Source: Bacillus rubiinfantis (GTDB lineage: Bacteria > Bacillota > Bacilli > Bacillales > Cytobacillaceae). From it: DNA of 64,000 nucleotides. Below the pieces are notes generated by a model. It was not told where the DNA came from, ran no database searches, and was given only the letters and a program-made list of their open reading frames with translations. Positions 26,343 to 35,333 of this stretch are shown here, piece by piece. The DNA lies in NCBI GenBank assembly GCA_000752035.1, contig CCFE01000016.1:56728-120727 (forward strand), in the 5' to 3' direction. Made by a program: the position numbers and the translations under genes. How positions within the stretch are numbered: position 1 is the stretch's first letter; every line of letters starts with the position of its first letter.

Positions 26343-26798
26343 AGCTTATCCTCTAACTCTATTGGGGGATTCTTTTTCACCCACACAAAATGGCGAAGAA
26401 CCTGAAATATTTAGACAGGAATTACCGCTTGCCTTAACCGCCATACGCTACGGTGATAGGTTACTTTTCAAAACAAATCCTAATCTAGATTACTCTTTTA
26501 TACTCATTAACTTTATGTCTGCTTATCCTCAATTCTCCAGAAGCGAAAATTGGGGGAACTTCCGAAATTTCCCCTTTAAATAGTGGCGGTTGTAGACTAA
26601 TAGAGAAATTGATTAGAATTCCCCTTTCGAAAAAAGCAGAAGTAACCTATTCTATGGACATTTTGTGACAATTAGAGTTTTATGACCAACTTCTAATAAC
26701 AACCATTACATACGTCACTATTCTAAAATAATCCCGATTGTTACAATGAGTGAAAATATTGCTTCACTTAAAAATCGTAATGAAATGGGGTTTTTATT

Positions 26799-27752
26799 TT
26801 GAACTATCCACAATTAAAAATTGGTCATATGATACCGATGTTTCCCATTATCCAAGGCGGTATGGGTGTAGGAATTTCTTTAAGCGGGCTCGCCTCTGCC
26901 GTTGCGAATGCTGGAGGAATTGGGATTATCTCTGGAACCGGAATTACTGTCGATGAAATGAGATTTCATATAAGAAAGGCCAGAGCAAATATAAAGAATT
27001 CAGGTTATATTGGCGTAAATGTTCTGTTTGCGATGAATGATTTTGCTGAAAAAATGAAGGCAGCCATTGATGAAAAGGTTGATTTCATCATTTCAGGTGC
27101 TGGCATTTCAAGAGATATGTATGCATGGGGTAAGGAAGCGGGCATTCCTGTCATTTCAATCGTTTCCTCCGCAAGGCTAGCTAAGATGTCAGAACGTCTT
27201 GGTGCTGCTGCAGTGGTTGTGGAAGGACATGAGGCTGGCGGGCATCTTGGCACCGATAGACCTTTGTTTGATATTTTGCCAGAAGTAGTAGAAGCAGTTA
27301 AAATTCCGGTTATTGCTGCTGGGGGAATAATGACGGGAGAAGATCTTGCAAGAGCTTTACGTGTGGGGGCATCCGGGGTACAAATGGGGACTAGGTTCGT
27401 TGCTAGTGAAGAGTGTGATGCACCATTATCTTTTAAGGAAAAATATGTGCAGGCCGAGCAGGAAGATACCGTTTTAGTGAAAACAACAGTTGGTCTCCAG
27501 GGGCGCGCCATTAAGAATCACTTTATTGACCTAATCTCTGATGATAAGAAAGTAAAAATTAAGAACTGTAAAGATTGCTTAAAAAATTGTTCTTACCGTT
27601 TCTGTACGCTTGATTCTCTGATTACCACTATGAACGGAGATTGCGAGAATGGTCTCGTTTTTGCCGGAGCAAGAGTACATGAAATTAAAGACATCTTACC
27701 AGTTAAAACGATCATCAACAATATTATGAGTGAATATCAAGCCTGTCTTTAA
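26799..27752 (+). CDS. Nitronate monooxygenase / FabK-like FMN oxidoreductase
   Basis: 317 residues, TIM-barrel FMN enzyme. N-terminal FPIIQGGMGVGIS, the GHEAGGHLGTDR loop with the catalytic-type histidine, and the phosphate-binding IPVIAAGGIMTGEDLARALRVGASGVQMGTRF block are diagnostic of the 2-nitropropane dioxygenase/FabK family. A C-terminal cysteine cluster CKDCLKNCSYRFC is an unusual addition of this subgroup and could bind a metal. TTG start after ATGGGG. It could oxidise nitronates or act as an enoyl-ACP reductase; sequence alone does not decide. Confidence 0.85.
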   Translation: MNYPQLKIGHMIPMFPIIQGGMGVGISLSGLASAVANAGGIGIISGTGITVDEMRFHIRKARANIKNSGYIGVNVLFAMNDFAEKMKAAIDEKVDFIISGAGISRDMYAWGKEAGIPVISIVSSARLAKMSERLGAAAVVVEGHEAGGHLGTDRPLFDILPEVVEAVKIPVIAAGGIMTGEDLARALRVGASGVQMGTRFVASEECDAPLSFKEKYVQAEQEDTVLVKTTVGLQGRAIKNHFIDLISDDKKVKIKNCKDCLKNCSYRFCTLDSLITTMNGDCENGLVFAGARVHEIKDILPVKTIINNIMSEYQACL

Positions 27753-28216
27753 TAACCATTTGTAAAAAAGTGCCTGTCATTCCCCGAGCAAATATAGGTA
27801 GTGACATGGCGCTATTAAGAAGCCATATCTAAATGACATAACCGTATAAATCTATAAGTCTTGAAAAAGCGAGAAACTAAACTCTTAAATAACTGTCTGG
27901 AAATTCACAGCCATTTTACAATGCTACCGAGTTTCCGGGCAGTTTTTTACTACTTAAAACTATTTATTCAACCAAAAAATATATAAATATTGTAAACAAA
28001 ATATATGCCTTCTGAATAGTTATATACATTGTAAATTCAAAGGTTGAAAGTTTCATTTTTACCAAATGCCGCAGATAGAAAGAAGAACTATATGGAATTT
28101 GTCCGCAGGGCTACCAGGACTATCAACCCCTTTCTTTATAACAGCAACTTTACAGTTCATGCCATGCTAGTGTGTATGCTAAACTAACTCTATAATAATT
28201 AGAGGTATAACAGCAG
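27753..28216. other. Intergenic region upstream of repeat copy A
   Basis: No gene supported. A terminator-like inverted repeat AACTGTCTGGAAA/TTTCCGGGCAGTT followed by Ts lies at about 27891-27948. Confidence 0.4.
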
Positions 28217-28430
28217 AAGTAAAATAAAAGGAGATTTTTCCGTTAATTAAAAAATGAGGCCCATTTCAGGGGAAATAAAGGAAATTTTTCCGTTTATGCA
28301 AAGCAAAATCTCTCTTTTTCGTACTTTTCGAATCAATAGGCGGAATTCCTCCGTCTATTTGAACCTTTTTTAATATAATTTACTAAATAAACGGAAATTT
28401 TCCGTCTATTAATCAGATAGGGTGCTTAAC
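28217..28430. repeat. Palindromic repeat module, copy A (at the endonuclease-like gene 3' end)
   Basis: About 214 bp, closely similar to 29496-29711. Four palindromes of about 25 bp share the pattern AATAnACGGAAA-TTTTCCGTYTATT, at about 28224-28247, 28273-28297, 28335-28359 and 28386-28410, spaced 50-60 bases apart. The module overlaps the last codons of the endonuclease-like gene. Confidence 0.9.
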
Positions 28431-29075
28431 TTGATCACCCACCCGATAAGAGCGAACCCTCTTAATGCCAGATGCGGGCAGTAGTATATTTTTATCGACG
28501 AGTTGATGGAGGATTTTTTTTACGGTCTTGTCACTTAGCTTTAAACACTTCTCAACCTCTTTAGGGTATATCGCTTCCCCTTTTCGAATCGCTAACCTGA
28601 GCACTTCCTTTTCGAGAAGGGACAGAAATGTCTCGTCCAGTTCATCGCTCACCCATCGGCCAATTACTTGTTGAACAATCTGTTGGCATCGACGAGGATT
28701 TTCTTTCACTTGGTCATAAGAAAAGCGTATTACGGTCCATCCGTCAATCACCAACTGATTTTGGCGTTCCAGATTATCGGAAAATTGCCATCTGCTTATG
28801 TTCTTTAGGTGAGGACCATACCCGTCGACTTCGAGGCAAATTCGGAAAGCGGGACGAATATAAGCAAAATCCAAATACCTTTTGCCATCCTTAAAATCAT
28901 CAATTTCATATTCTGGATGAAGATACTTGAAATGGAAAAATAAAGGCCACCACACTTGCTTCAAAAACAACATTTCAGCATGGTTGTGACCTTCTTGTAA
29001 GCGTCGCAACCGTTCACCGGTTCTTGCCTGTAAGTGAATATTCATAAAGGTATGGTATTCTTCTTCAAACCCCAT
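28413..29075 (-). CDS. Endonuclease-like (DUF559/Vsr-type fold) protein with C-terminal winged helix
   Basis: 220 residues. Residues about 60-130 have a PD-(D/E)XK-like layout: RYLDFAYIRPAFRICLEVDGYGPH supplies D (RYLDF) and ExDG, followed by a W-x-V-I-R-F-S-Y strand, as in DUF559/very-short-patch nucleases. Residues about 150-215 look like a winged helix (IYPKEVEKCLKLSDKTVKKILHQLVDKNILL). No signal peptide. The gene stands alone, and its last six codons and stop lie inside a palindromic repeat module that recurs upstream. Nuclease activity and any link to the repeat are inference. Confidence 0.7.
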   Translation of the reverse strand: MGFEEEYHTFMNIHLQARTGERLRRLQEGHNHAEMLFLKQVWWPLFFHFKYLHPEYEIDDFKDGKRYLDFAYIRPAFRICLEVDGYGPHLKNISRWQFSDNLERQNQLVIDGWTVIRFSYDQVKENPRRCQQIVQQVIGRWVSDELDETFLSLLEKEVLRLAIRKGEAIYPKEVEKCLKLSDKTVKKILHQLVDKNILLPASGIKRVRSYRVGDQVKHPI

Positions 29076-29495
29076 AGCATCTCTACTCCTATCTAATGGT
29101 CTTTTCTTGTGTACACTTACATTAAATGTTGCGAAAAATTTAGACCTTGTATAATAATTTTATGGTTATATCTTTTATAGTACATTTACATAGATAATAG
29201 GTAGGCCAAAAAAGCCAGGTAGCACATCCTTCCATACTGACATTTATTTTCCATACATAATTAATTACCAGGAATGAAAAATTTCTTTATTTATTCATTT
29301 GAACTTTGGATAGCTTATTAAAATGCGAGTAAAAAAGAAAGAGAAAGTAAAGGGGAAATAAAAACTTGCAGAAATTTTAGAAGGAATTTGATGGTTGAAC
29401 TATTATTAGTTTAATAGAATTCTTATATTTGTCAATCTATTCCCCTTGGGTTTCCATTCAAAGCACCTTTCCAGAAAGGGAACATGTCGATTAGT
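29076..29495. other. Intergenic region between the endonuclease-like gene and repeat copy B
   Basis: 420 A/T-rich bases; no gene or RNA recognised. Contains the presumed promoter of the leftward gene. Confidence 0.4.
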
Positions 29496-29711
29496 GAGTT
29501 AAAAATAAAAGGAGATTTTTCCGTTAATTAAAAAATGAGGCTCATTTCAGGAGAAATAAAGGAAAATTTTCCGTTTATGTAAAGCAAAATCCCCCTTTTT
29601 CGTACTTTTCGAATCAATAGGCGTAATTCCTCCGTCTATTTTAGCAAATTCGATGGCAATTTTACTAATAAGGGAAATTTCTCCGTCTATTAATCAGATA
29701 GGGTGCTTAAC
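29496..29711. repeat. Palindromic repeat module, copy B (solo)
   Basis: About 216 bp, same orientation as copy A. Palindromes at about 29504-29527, 29554-29578, 29616-29640 and 29667-29691. Similarity stops at the same GTTAAG that encodes part of the endonuclease-like gene end in copy A, but no such gene follows here. The stretch between palindromes 3 and 4 is the least conserved part. Confidence 0.9.
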
Positions 29712-30039
29712 TATTAATGGTTTTACAAAATCTAACCTATTCCCTTTTTTCCCAAAATTTCATGATCAGATCAATGAATTAATTAGCAAAAAGTGTTCGA
29801 CTCTACAAGTGACTGAATTTATTGTAAATTCAAAAAAAGTTATAAGATGTCTTTCTCAACGGTTTAAAATTAATAGCATGGATAATGGATCTGTTGTGAA
29901 TATGGGGCCATTTCAATCGGTTGATAAGTTCGTGGCCTACAAGTGAAAGCAGGCTTTTGGTGAATTAAACGGGGACTTATTTTTAGAATCCATGAATACA
30001 GTCAAGACTTATACCTTGGACCTATCTATACAATACAAA
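29712..30039. other. Region right of repeat copy B, no firm gene
   Basis: A rightward frame of 97 codons (29653-29946) runs out of the repeat, but its first 20 codons are repeat sequence and it has no ribosome site. It might be the tail of a lost gene; no family recognised. Confidence 0.3.
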
Positions 30040-30084
30040 GTGAAAGCAGGAAAACTCAATTAAACAAGAGTTTCCTGCTTTCAC
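30040..30084 (-). terminator. Terminator of the TerA-like gene
   Basis: Stem GTGAAAGCAGGAAAACTC/GAGTTTCCTGCTTTCAC (18 bp with a single-base bulge), 44 bases after the stop. Confidence 0.75.
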
Positions 30085-30127
30085 TCAGGATTAATGTATA
30101 GTATCTTGCTTTTATCTAATCGATCAT

Positions 30128-31369
30128 CTACTTGTAATCATTTATTGGCCCTTTATCCATGATCACTTCTACCATATTTGACGACCCCATCTTAAGTAAA
30201 GGTCTACGCTCCGAGTTCGGTGCACTATAAAGCTCCAATGGGCTGATAATGACTCCATCTGGGGTATTATGAAGGATTCCAGGCACACAGGAATATATTC
30301 TATCATTATTATTTGCATTCTTGGCAGATATGGTAACCGAAGTTCCATGATGATTATCTATACTCATGGATACCTTGTATCGATAGAATGAACCTGTCCC
30401 ATTTGACTGAGCAGAATAAACGACAGGAACAACGGCGAGAATATCATTATTTAACCTTAACTTAATAACCTCAGTCTTCGTTGATCCGCTATTTCTTCCC
30501 ACATCTCCCATATGCTCCACTGCTCCGTTGCCAAAACTTCTGAGGGGAGGAGTTCCTTGCGCCCCAAACATCGCTACATCTATCTGTCTGCCATTCTTTG
30601 TATAAACCAAAGCATAGATATCATAATCTGTCCCTGTCTTCCAAGATACCGTAGCGGTAATTTCTGGTGTTTTTTCAATGATTACTGGTTTTTGGCCTTT
30701 TTCGAGGCTTACCTTTCCCTTTACCTTTTCAAGACTTATTGATGACAACGCGTTTTGTCTATTATCAGGAACCGTTACAGTCTTATCAGGTTCCTTTGAA
30801 GTTTGTTTTTGTATAGTTTTAGGTTCAGAAGGGTTATTTGACTCATCAGATTCAACCTCAACACCATAATTTTTACATAACCCTTCAAGCCCTGAATTAA
30901 ACCCGCGCCAGATTGATTTTACCTTTGGTTGGCCATTTCTTAGATATAGTTCTAATACGACAATCCCATTTTCAGTTGTGAAACCAGATGGAGTTAACTG
31001 GATAACAATATGTTCGGTGCTTATCTCAGCCTTTAAATTCTTTACATTTGCAAACCCCGTACTATTATCCTCTGTCAGAGTTATCGCTATTTTATTAATT
31101 CCTTCAGGAGCTTTACTCATGTCAAAATTAATTCTCTGTACTTGTGTATTACCTATCCTTTCTACTGGTAAAAGGGTTGCTACACCCGAAGAGCTCGTTG
31201 GTTGATTATAAAAAATAATCCCGCTATCTCCTTGTACCTTATCAGTATCAGTTAAAAGAAAGGCTGTTAGGGAAACATCTATCATATTTGAAAGTTCATA
31301 GCTAACAGTAACAGTACCTTTTGGGGAACTTAAAACGGTATTTGCCCCCATCTGGAGAAATTGATTCAT
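30128..31369 (-). CDS. TerA-like protein with two TerD-family domains
   Basis: 413 residues. N-terminal TerD-like domain about 1-175 (QMGANTVLSSPKGTVTVSYEL, IIFYNQPTSSSG, VLELYLRNGQPKVKSIWRGFNSGL), a Ser/Lys-rich linker about 180-225, and a second beta-sandwich about 235-400 with TGTDYDIYALVYTKNGRQIDV, a calcium-binding-like acidic motif of TerD proteins. This layout is that of TerA. No terB, terC, terD or terE genes are next to it. It lies 92 bases after a class A PBP on the same strand. The tellurite/stress label comes from the family only. Confidence 0.8.
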   Translation of the reverse strand: MNQFLQMGANTVLSSPKGTVTVSYELSNMIDVSLTAFLLTDTDKVQGDSGIIFYNQPTSSSGVATLLPVERIGNTQVQRINFDMSKAPEGINKIAITLTEDNSTGFANVKNLKAEISTEHIVIQLTPSGFTTENGIVVLELYLRNGQPKVKSIWRGFNSGLEGLCKNYGVEVESDESNNPSEPKTIQKQTSKEPDKTVTVPDNRQNALSSISLEKVKGKVSLEKGQKPVIIEKTPEITATVSWKTGTDYDIYALVYTKNGRQIDVAMFGAQGTPPLRSFGNGAVEHMGDVGRNSGSTKTEVIKLRLNNDILAVVPVVYSAQSNGTGSFYRYKVSMSIDNHHGTSVTISAKNANNNDRIYSCVPGILHNTPDGVIISPLELYSAPNSERRPLLKMGSSNMVEVIMDKGPINDYK

Positions 31370-31461
31370 TTAATCACTTCCTACTCTCATCTATTTATAT
31401 GCCTCCTACCCATCCATTACCAAAAGTTTCATTTTTGAAAACCCAATCCCTACTTGCATCA

Positions 31462-34134
31462 TCATGGTTGGGTATCGTTATTATCCCTTTCATCAGTCGC
31501 TGGTTCTGCCCCGTTCGTATTCTCGTTGTTGTTATTATTATTGTCACTCTCTGTATTTTCCACTAGAACAGTAGTTGAAACCGGCTTGCTAGTTCCTGCA
31601 TTATTGGTAGCCACTACCGTAATGACATACTGTTGTCCTGGCTGCGGGCTGCTCAACGTTGCATTTGTACCTGGTGTTGTTGTTAACGTTTGGGTATTGC
31701 CATTAACCGTATACGTAACTACAAAGCTCACATTTTGTTCATCGGCATTATTGTTTTTCCAACTGATGACAATTTGATTCGAATTCTTATTATATTTAGC
31801 CTGCAAATCACTTGGGCTTATTGGTACTTCATCCATTCCTTGAACCGTTAAGGAAGCTGCTGCTGCATCACTCTTGACGCCTTCTTTAACAGCAACAACA
31901 GTAAATACATAGGTTTTTCCCTTCTCTGGACTTTGCAGCACCGCTTGCCTGTCACCTGTGGAAGGCAAGTTAGTTGTTTTTCCATCCACAGTATAAGAAA
32001 CTTCAAAGGTTGTTTCAGAGCTATTTCCAGATGTATGATTCCAAGTTAATTGGATGCTGTCTGTAGCTTCATCATAAGATGCCTTCACATCTGTTGGTTT
32101 ATTCGGCTTTGGTGGCTTCGGTTTTTCCCCGCCTTTGACGTAGTATTCATTCCCAGATTTTCCAACACTGCTTGGCTGTATAAATTTTTCTGTGCTTGCG
32201 TCTACCCGAGACAGGATAGCTTTAAACACTAACTTAGAAAAGCTGGCACTCTTGCTTCCTAAATAATCATCTGCCGTTTTCGTTTCGGTGTAGCCTGTCC
32301 AAACCGCACCGGTGTATTGCGGTGTATAACCAACAAACCACGCGTCACGTGTTGCATTACCCGGCAGACCATATTTCGTTATAGCCGATTGATCAAAGCT
32401 GGTAGTTCCTGTTTTGCCTGCGATATCAAGACCGGAAATATTGGCCATTGTCCCTGTACCGGAATCCACAACCGTCCGCAACATATCTGTTATGAGGAAT
32501 GCCGTATAATCCTGCATCACTTTCTTTTTACTTGAAGCCAATTTCTTTTCGGTTCCATCTTCATAAATTATTTTCGAAACCGTATAAGGTTCAATATAAT
32601 AACCGCCATTCCCAAATGCGGCATAAGCACCTGCCATAATTAGCGGAGATGCAGCATCAATGGCGCCAATAGCATTCGATTCATTTGCCTTTTGTGTATC
32701 GGTAATAGGGAAACCAAGACTATTAGCAAAATCCGTAGCATCGTCAGCCCCAACTTCTTGATACGTTTTTAAGGCAGGAATATTTCTTGACCATGCCAGA
32801 TGATCCCTAATGGTTCTACTTCCAGCATATGAACGGCTGGCATTGCGAATGGGAGTTCCATTAGAGTATTTATACGGCTCGTCTTTTAGTATGTGTCCCG
32901 TCGACCATTTGAACTTTTCAATGGCTGGGCCATAATCAAGAATCGGCTTGATCGTTGAACCCGGATGACGTTTAATCTTTGTGGCATAGTTGTAACCGCC
33001 GGTTTGGTAATTTCTGCCGCCCCCAATTGCCTTGATTGCACCTGTTTGCGTGTCCAAAATAACCACACCTGACTGCAACCTATCATTTTCTGGATAGCTA
33101 ATATATTCATTGCTAGATAGGACATCTTCAGTTATCTGCTGAATTTTCGGATCAATGGTCGTATAAATTTTTAATCCATCTTCAAATATATTCGAACCTG
33201 TTTTGGTTTGGACCTCCTGAATCACTGTATCAACAAATGCCTGGTATTTATTGGTTTGTTTTTGTTGAATATTTAATGTTTTTTCAATTGGTGTACTTTG
33301 CGCTTTCTCCATTTCTGCTTCAGAAATATAGCCGTGTCGATTCATGTATTGAAGTACCAAATTTCTCCGCTTTTCAGCATTTGCAAGATTACTTTCAACA
33401 GTTGGGATATAATTATTTGGGCTTTGCGGAATCCCCGCCAGGAGAGCCGCTTGTTCGAGCGTCAATTGATCTAATTCGTCCGGCCCCAGGCCAAAGAAGC
33501 GATCTGCAGCTTTGGCCACCCCATACACATCACTTCCGTATAAATTCTTATTAAAATACATTTCAAGAATCTGATCTTTAGTGAACTGTCTTTCTAATTG
33601 AATGGCTAAATACCATTCTTGCACCTTACGTGTAATTGTTTTTTCCGTTGATAAGAATGAATTTTTTACAATTTGTTGTGTTATCGTGCTTCCACCTTGA
33701 GAAGTACCCGCAGTGAAATTCGTCCAGATAGCAACAAGTGTCCGCTTCACATCAATTCCGTGATGCTTGTAAAAACGGGCATCTTCAGTTGCCAATACCG
33801 CATTTTTGAGAACATCAGGTATTTGCTTAATGGTAATATCATCCCGCTTTTCTGTACCCACTTCGGCAATTAAAGTTTTCTTATCAGCAGCATATATTTC
33901 AGATGATAATGGATCTTTTAGTAACGTCTCGTCAAACTTCGGCGCATCTTTAATGATCCAAAGAAAAGCACCAGCGCCCACTAGGATTAGTACAAGTCCT
34001 AGGGTTAGACAAGTATAGAAAATCTTTTTCCATACATTTTTTCCGCGCTTTCCGCTCCCTTGCTGTTTTGCACCCCTTTGCTGCTGGCCTTGCATCTTTT
34101 TCCGCTCTACGCGAGAACGATAATCTTCTGACAT
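31462..34134 (-). CDS. Class A penicillin-binding protein (PBP1A type) with FN3 repeats
   Basis: 890 residues. Basic cytoplasmic start, one membrane helix (about 38-61), glycosyltransferase-51 domain with catalytic E117 in ATEDARFYKHHG, then a transpeptidase domain with S393 in HPGSTIKP, the S-R-N triad and K-T-G-T. Two fibronectin type III modules (about 655-740 and 755-850) and an Asn-rich tail follow. It builds and cross-links peptidoglycan. Close relatives are the PonA/PBP1 proteins of bacilli, but this locus is not next to recU as ponA usually is. Confidence 0.92.
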   Translation of the reverse strand: MSEDYRSRVERKKMQGQQQRGAKQQGSGKRGKNVWKKIFYTCLTLGLVLILVGAGAFLWIIKDAPKFDETLLKDPLSSEIYAADKKTLIAEVGTEKRDDITIKQIPDVLKNAVLATEDARFYKHHGIDVKRTLVAIWTNFTAGTSQGGSTITQQIVKNSFLSTEKTITRKVQEWYLAIQLERQFTKDQILEMYFNKNLYGSDVYGVAKAADRFFGLGPDELDQLTLEQAALLAGIPQSPNNYIPTVESNLANAEKRRNLVLQYMNRHGYISEAEMEKAQSTPIEKTLNIQQKQTNKYQAFVDTVIQEVQTKTGSNIFEDGLKIYTTIDPKIQQITEDVLSSNEYISYPENDRLQSGVVILDTQTGAIKAIGGGRNYQTGGYNYATKIKRHPGSTIKPILDYGPAIEKFKWSTGHILKDEPYKYSNGTPIRNASRSYAGSRTIRDHLAWSRNIPALKTYQEVGADDATDFANSLGFPITDTQKANESNAIGAIDAASPLIMAGAYAAFGNGGYYIEPYTVSKIIYEDGTEKKLASSKKKVMQDYTAFLITDMLRTVVDSGTGTMANISGLDIAGKTGTTSFDQSAITKYGLPGNATRDAWFVGYTPQYTGAVWTGYTETKTADDYLGSKSASFSKLVFKAILSRVDASTEKFIQPSSVGKSGNEYYVKGGEKPKPPKPNKPTDVKASYDEATDSIQLTWNHTSGNSSETTFEVSYTVDGKTTNLPSTGDRQAVLQSPEKGKTYVFTVVAVKEGVKSDAAAASLTVQGMDEVPISPSDLQAKYNKNSNQIVISWKNNNADEQNVSFVVTYTVNGNTQTLTTTPGTNATLSSPQPGQQYVITVVATNNAGTSKPVSTTVLVENTESDNNNNNNENTNGAEPATDERDNNDTQP

Positions 34135-34310
34135 GTTTCGTATACCTTCCTTTTAATGGCTTCCATTAAACCTTCTATTTTTTCTGGTTACCATGGTTTA
34201 TTAATTTGAAAAAATAATGAAACCTAAAGTTTATTATACTATGCACAATGATTTTACAAAAATAAATCTATAATAAATTCGTTTCTGATCCATTTTTCCT
34301 TTGTCATATT

Positions 34311-34352
34311 AAAAAAGGCGTGTAAGCTGGTTCGTCTTATCACGCCTTTTTC
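34311..34352 (-). terminator. Hairpin terminator between the TetR and PBP genes
   Basis: AAAAAGGCGTG/CACGCCTTTTT stem with T tract on either strand; on the minus strand it lies 131 bases beyond the TetR gene stop. Confidence 0.8.
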
Positions 34353-34482
34353 TTGTAGTATGGTTATCTTAATGATGCCTTTGAAGACTGTAAACTCATC
34401 GTTCAGCTCATAATTTATATTTACTGGATTTTGACAGACCCTAGAAATTATTTAAGTGATGTTATACGGTATGAGCATGCTA

Positions 34483-35169
34483 TTACTGAGTGGCATAGTT
34501 CCACCTTTGAAAATCAAATCGGTTCGCGTTGTAGACAATCGCTGATATGTAGTTCATCGTGGTGTTAGCAGCCTCCTGAAAATCATAGCTTTTGCGATTA
34601 TTTAAGATGTTTGTAAACATTCCCTGCCAAACTAAAATAGTTAATTCATTTATTGCATCAACGTTTTCCTCTTTAATATAGCCCTCTCTTAGTGCAATTT
34701 CTAGAAAAGACCTTCCCCGTTTTGTCACATTACGTTCGAATAGGATAGTCTTTAACTCTTCGGGAATGTTAATCAAATCAGATGGGTAGATTTTATAATA
34801 ATCTTCGAGCATCTTTTCGGGTTGATCACCTAAGTCCATAATAAATACCGCATTGAAAATTTGCGGCTGCTTAAAGGAGTGATGACAGAAACATTCCCAT
34901 GCTAATAAATACTTTTCAATTGGATCTTTTCCTTTTTCAATATAAACAGCTACTTCATCTGTGTAGTTTTTCAAGAATTTCATAGAAGCGAAAAAGATTA
35001 AATGGGAAATCTCAGAAAAATAGTTATAAATGGTTGCACTATTATAGCCTGCTTTATCCGCAACTTTCCTTATTGTTACATTGTCTACACCTTCTTCTTC
35101 AATAATTTCAGCAGTAGCGTCCACAAAGTATTTCCACATGCGGCTCAATTGCATTTCTTTTTTCTTCAT
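34483..35169 (-). CDS. TetR-family regulator
   Basis: 228 residues from ATG 35169, 7 bases after GAGGGG; the GTG at 35184 overlaps that site. N-terminal helix-turn-helix about 12-60, with TIRKVADKAGYNSATIYNYFSEISHLIFFAS. The C-terminal domain is helical and not assignable to a ligand class. It follows the MFS transporter and CocE-type hydrolase genes on the same strand behind a terminator, and two palindromes upstream of the hydrolase are candidate binding sites. Confidence 0.82.
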   Translation of the reverse strand: MKKKEMQLSRMWKYFVDATAEIIEEEGVDNVTIRKVADKAGYNSATIYNYFSEISHLIFFASMKFLKNYTDEVAVYIEKGKDPIEKYLLAWECFCHHSFKQPQIFNAVFIMDLGDQPEKMLEDYYKIYPSDLINIPEELKTILFERNVTKRGRSFLEIALREGYIKEENVDAINELTILVWQGMFTNILNNRKSYDFQEAANTTMNYISAIVYNANRFDFQRWNYATQ

Positions 35170-35228
35170 AGCTATTCCCCTCACAAAAAGATATAGGTCA
35201 ATTTCAATGATAGATTAATTGTATAAAA

Positions 35229-35268
35229 TTAAAAAGCTGGCAAAAAACAAAACGTTTAGCGCCAGCTT
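35229..35268 (-). terminator. Terminator of the MFS gene
   Basis: AGCTGGC/GCCAGCT stem; TTTTTAATTT on the minus strand. Confidence 0.7.
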
Positions 35269-35333
35269 CTTTATTTTTTGGACTTTCAAGGAAACCTCTT
35301 CTTTTTATCACTTTTTCATACTCGTGTTTTCGG

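Larger units (their letters stand above)
24905..26402 (+). mobile_element. ISL3-family insertion sequence
   Basis: 1498 bp flanked by the 8-bp direct repeat TGAAATAT (24897-24904 and 26403-26410), the duplication size expected for ISL3. Ends are imperfect inverted repeats: GCTTCTTCGCTAAAT on the left and GGTTCTTCGCCATTT on the right, read inward. It carries one intact transposase gene and an elaborate hairpin near the right end. It looks complete and possibly active. Confidence 0.9.
24607..26583 (+). pseudogene. Staygreen-family protein gene interrupted by an ISL3 insertion
   Basis: The left part (24607-24904) encodes LSVEYRDGITTTGPVIPRCYTLTHSD and YSVYLYIDQGEYDENISAKRNEI, a recognisable staygreen-domain N-terminus. 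The right part (26411-26583) continues in frame as FRQELPLALTAIRYGDRL to TAA. Removing 24905-26402 and one copy of TGAAATAT rejoins the frame (N-E-I-F-R-Q). The intact protein would be about 155 residues. Bacterial staygreen homologues have no settled role. The exact start is unclear: several weak TTG/CTG codons follow GGAG at 24609. Confidence 0.8.

Noticed and set aside
27005..27511. 168-codon frame opposite the nitronate monooxygenase gene
   Set aside because: Shadow of a strongly supported gene.
28217..28430. Regularly spaced repeats resembling a CRISPR array
   Set aside because: The units are palindromes of variable sequence with unequal spacing, only four per module, and the whole module including spacers is duplicated. 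No cas genes.
29653..29946. 97-codon frame right of repeat copy B
   Set aside because: First codons lie in the repeat and no start signal is visible; kept only as part of a region note.
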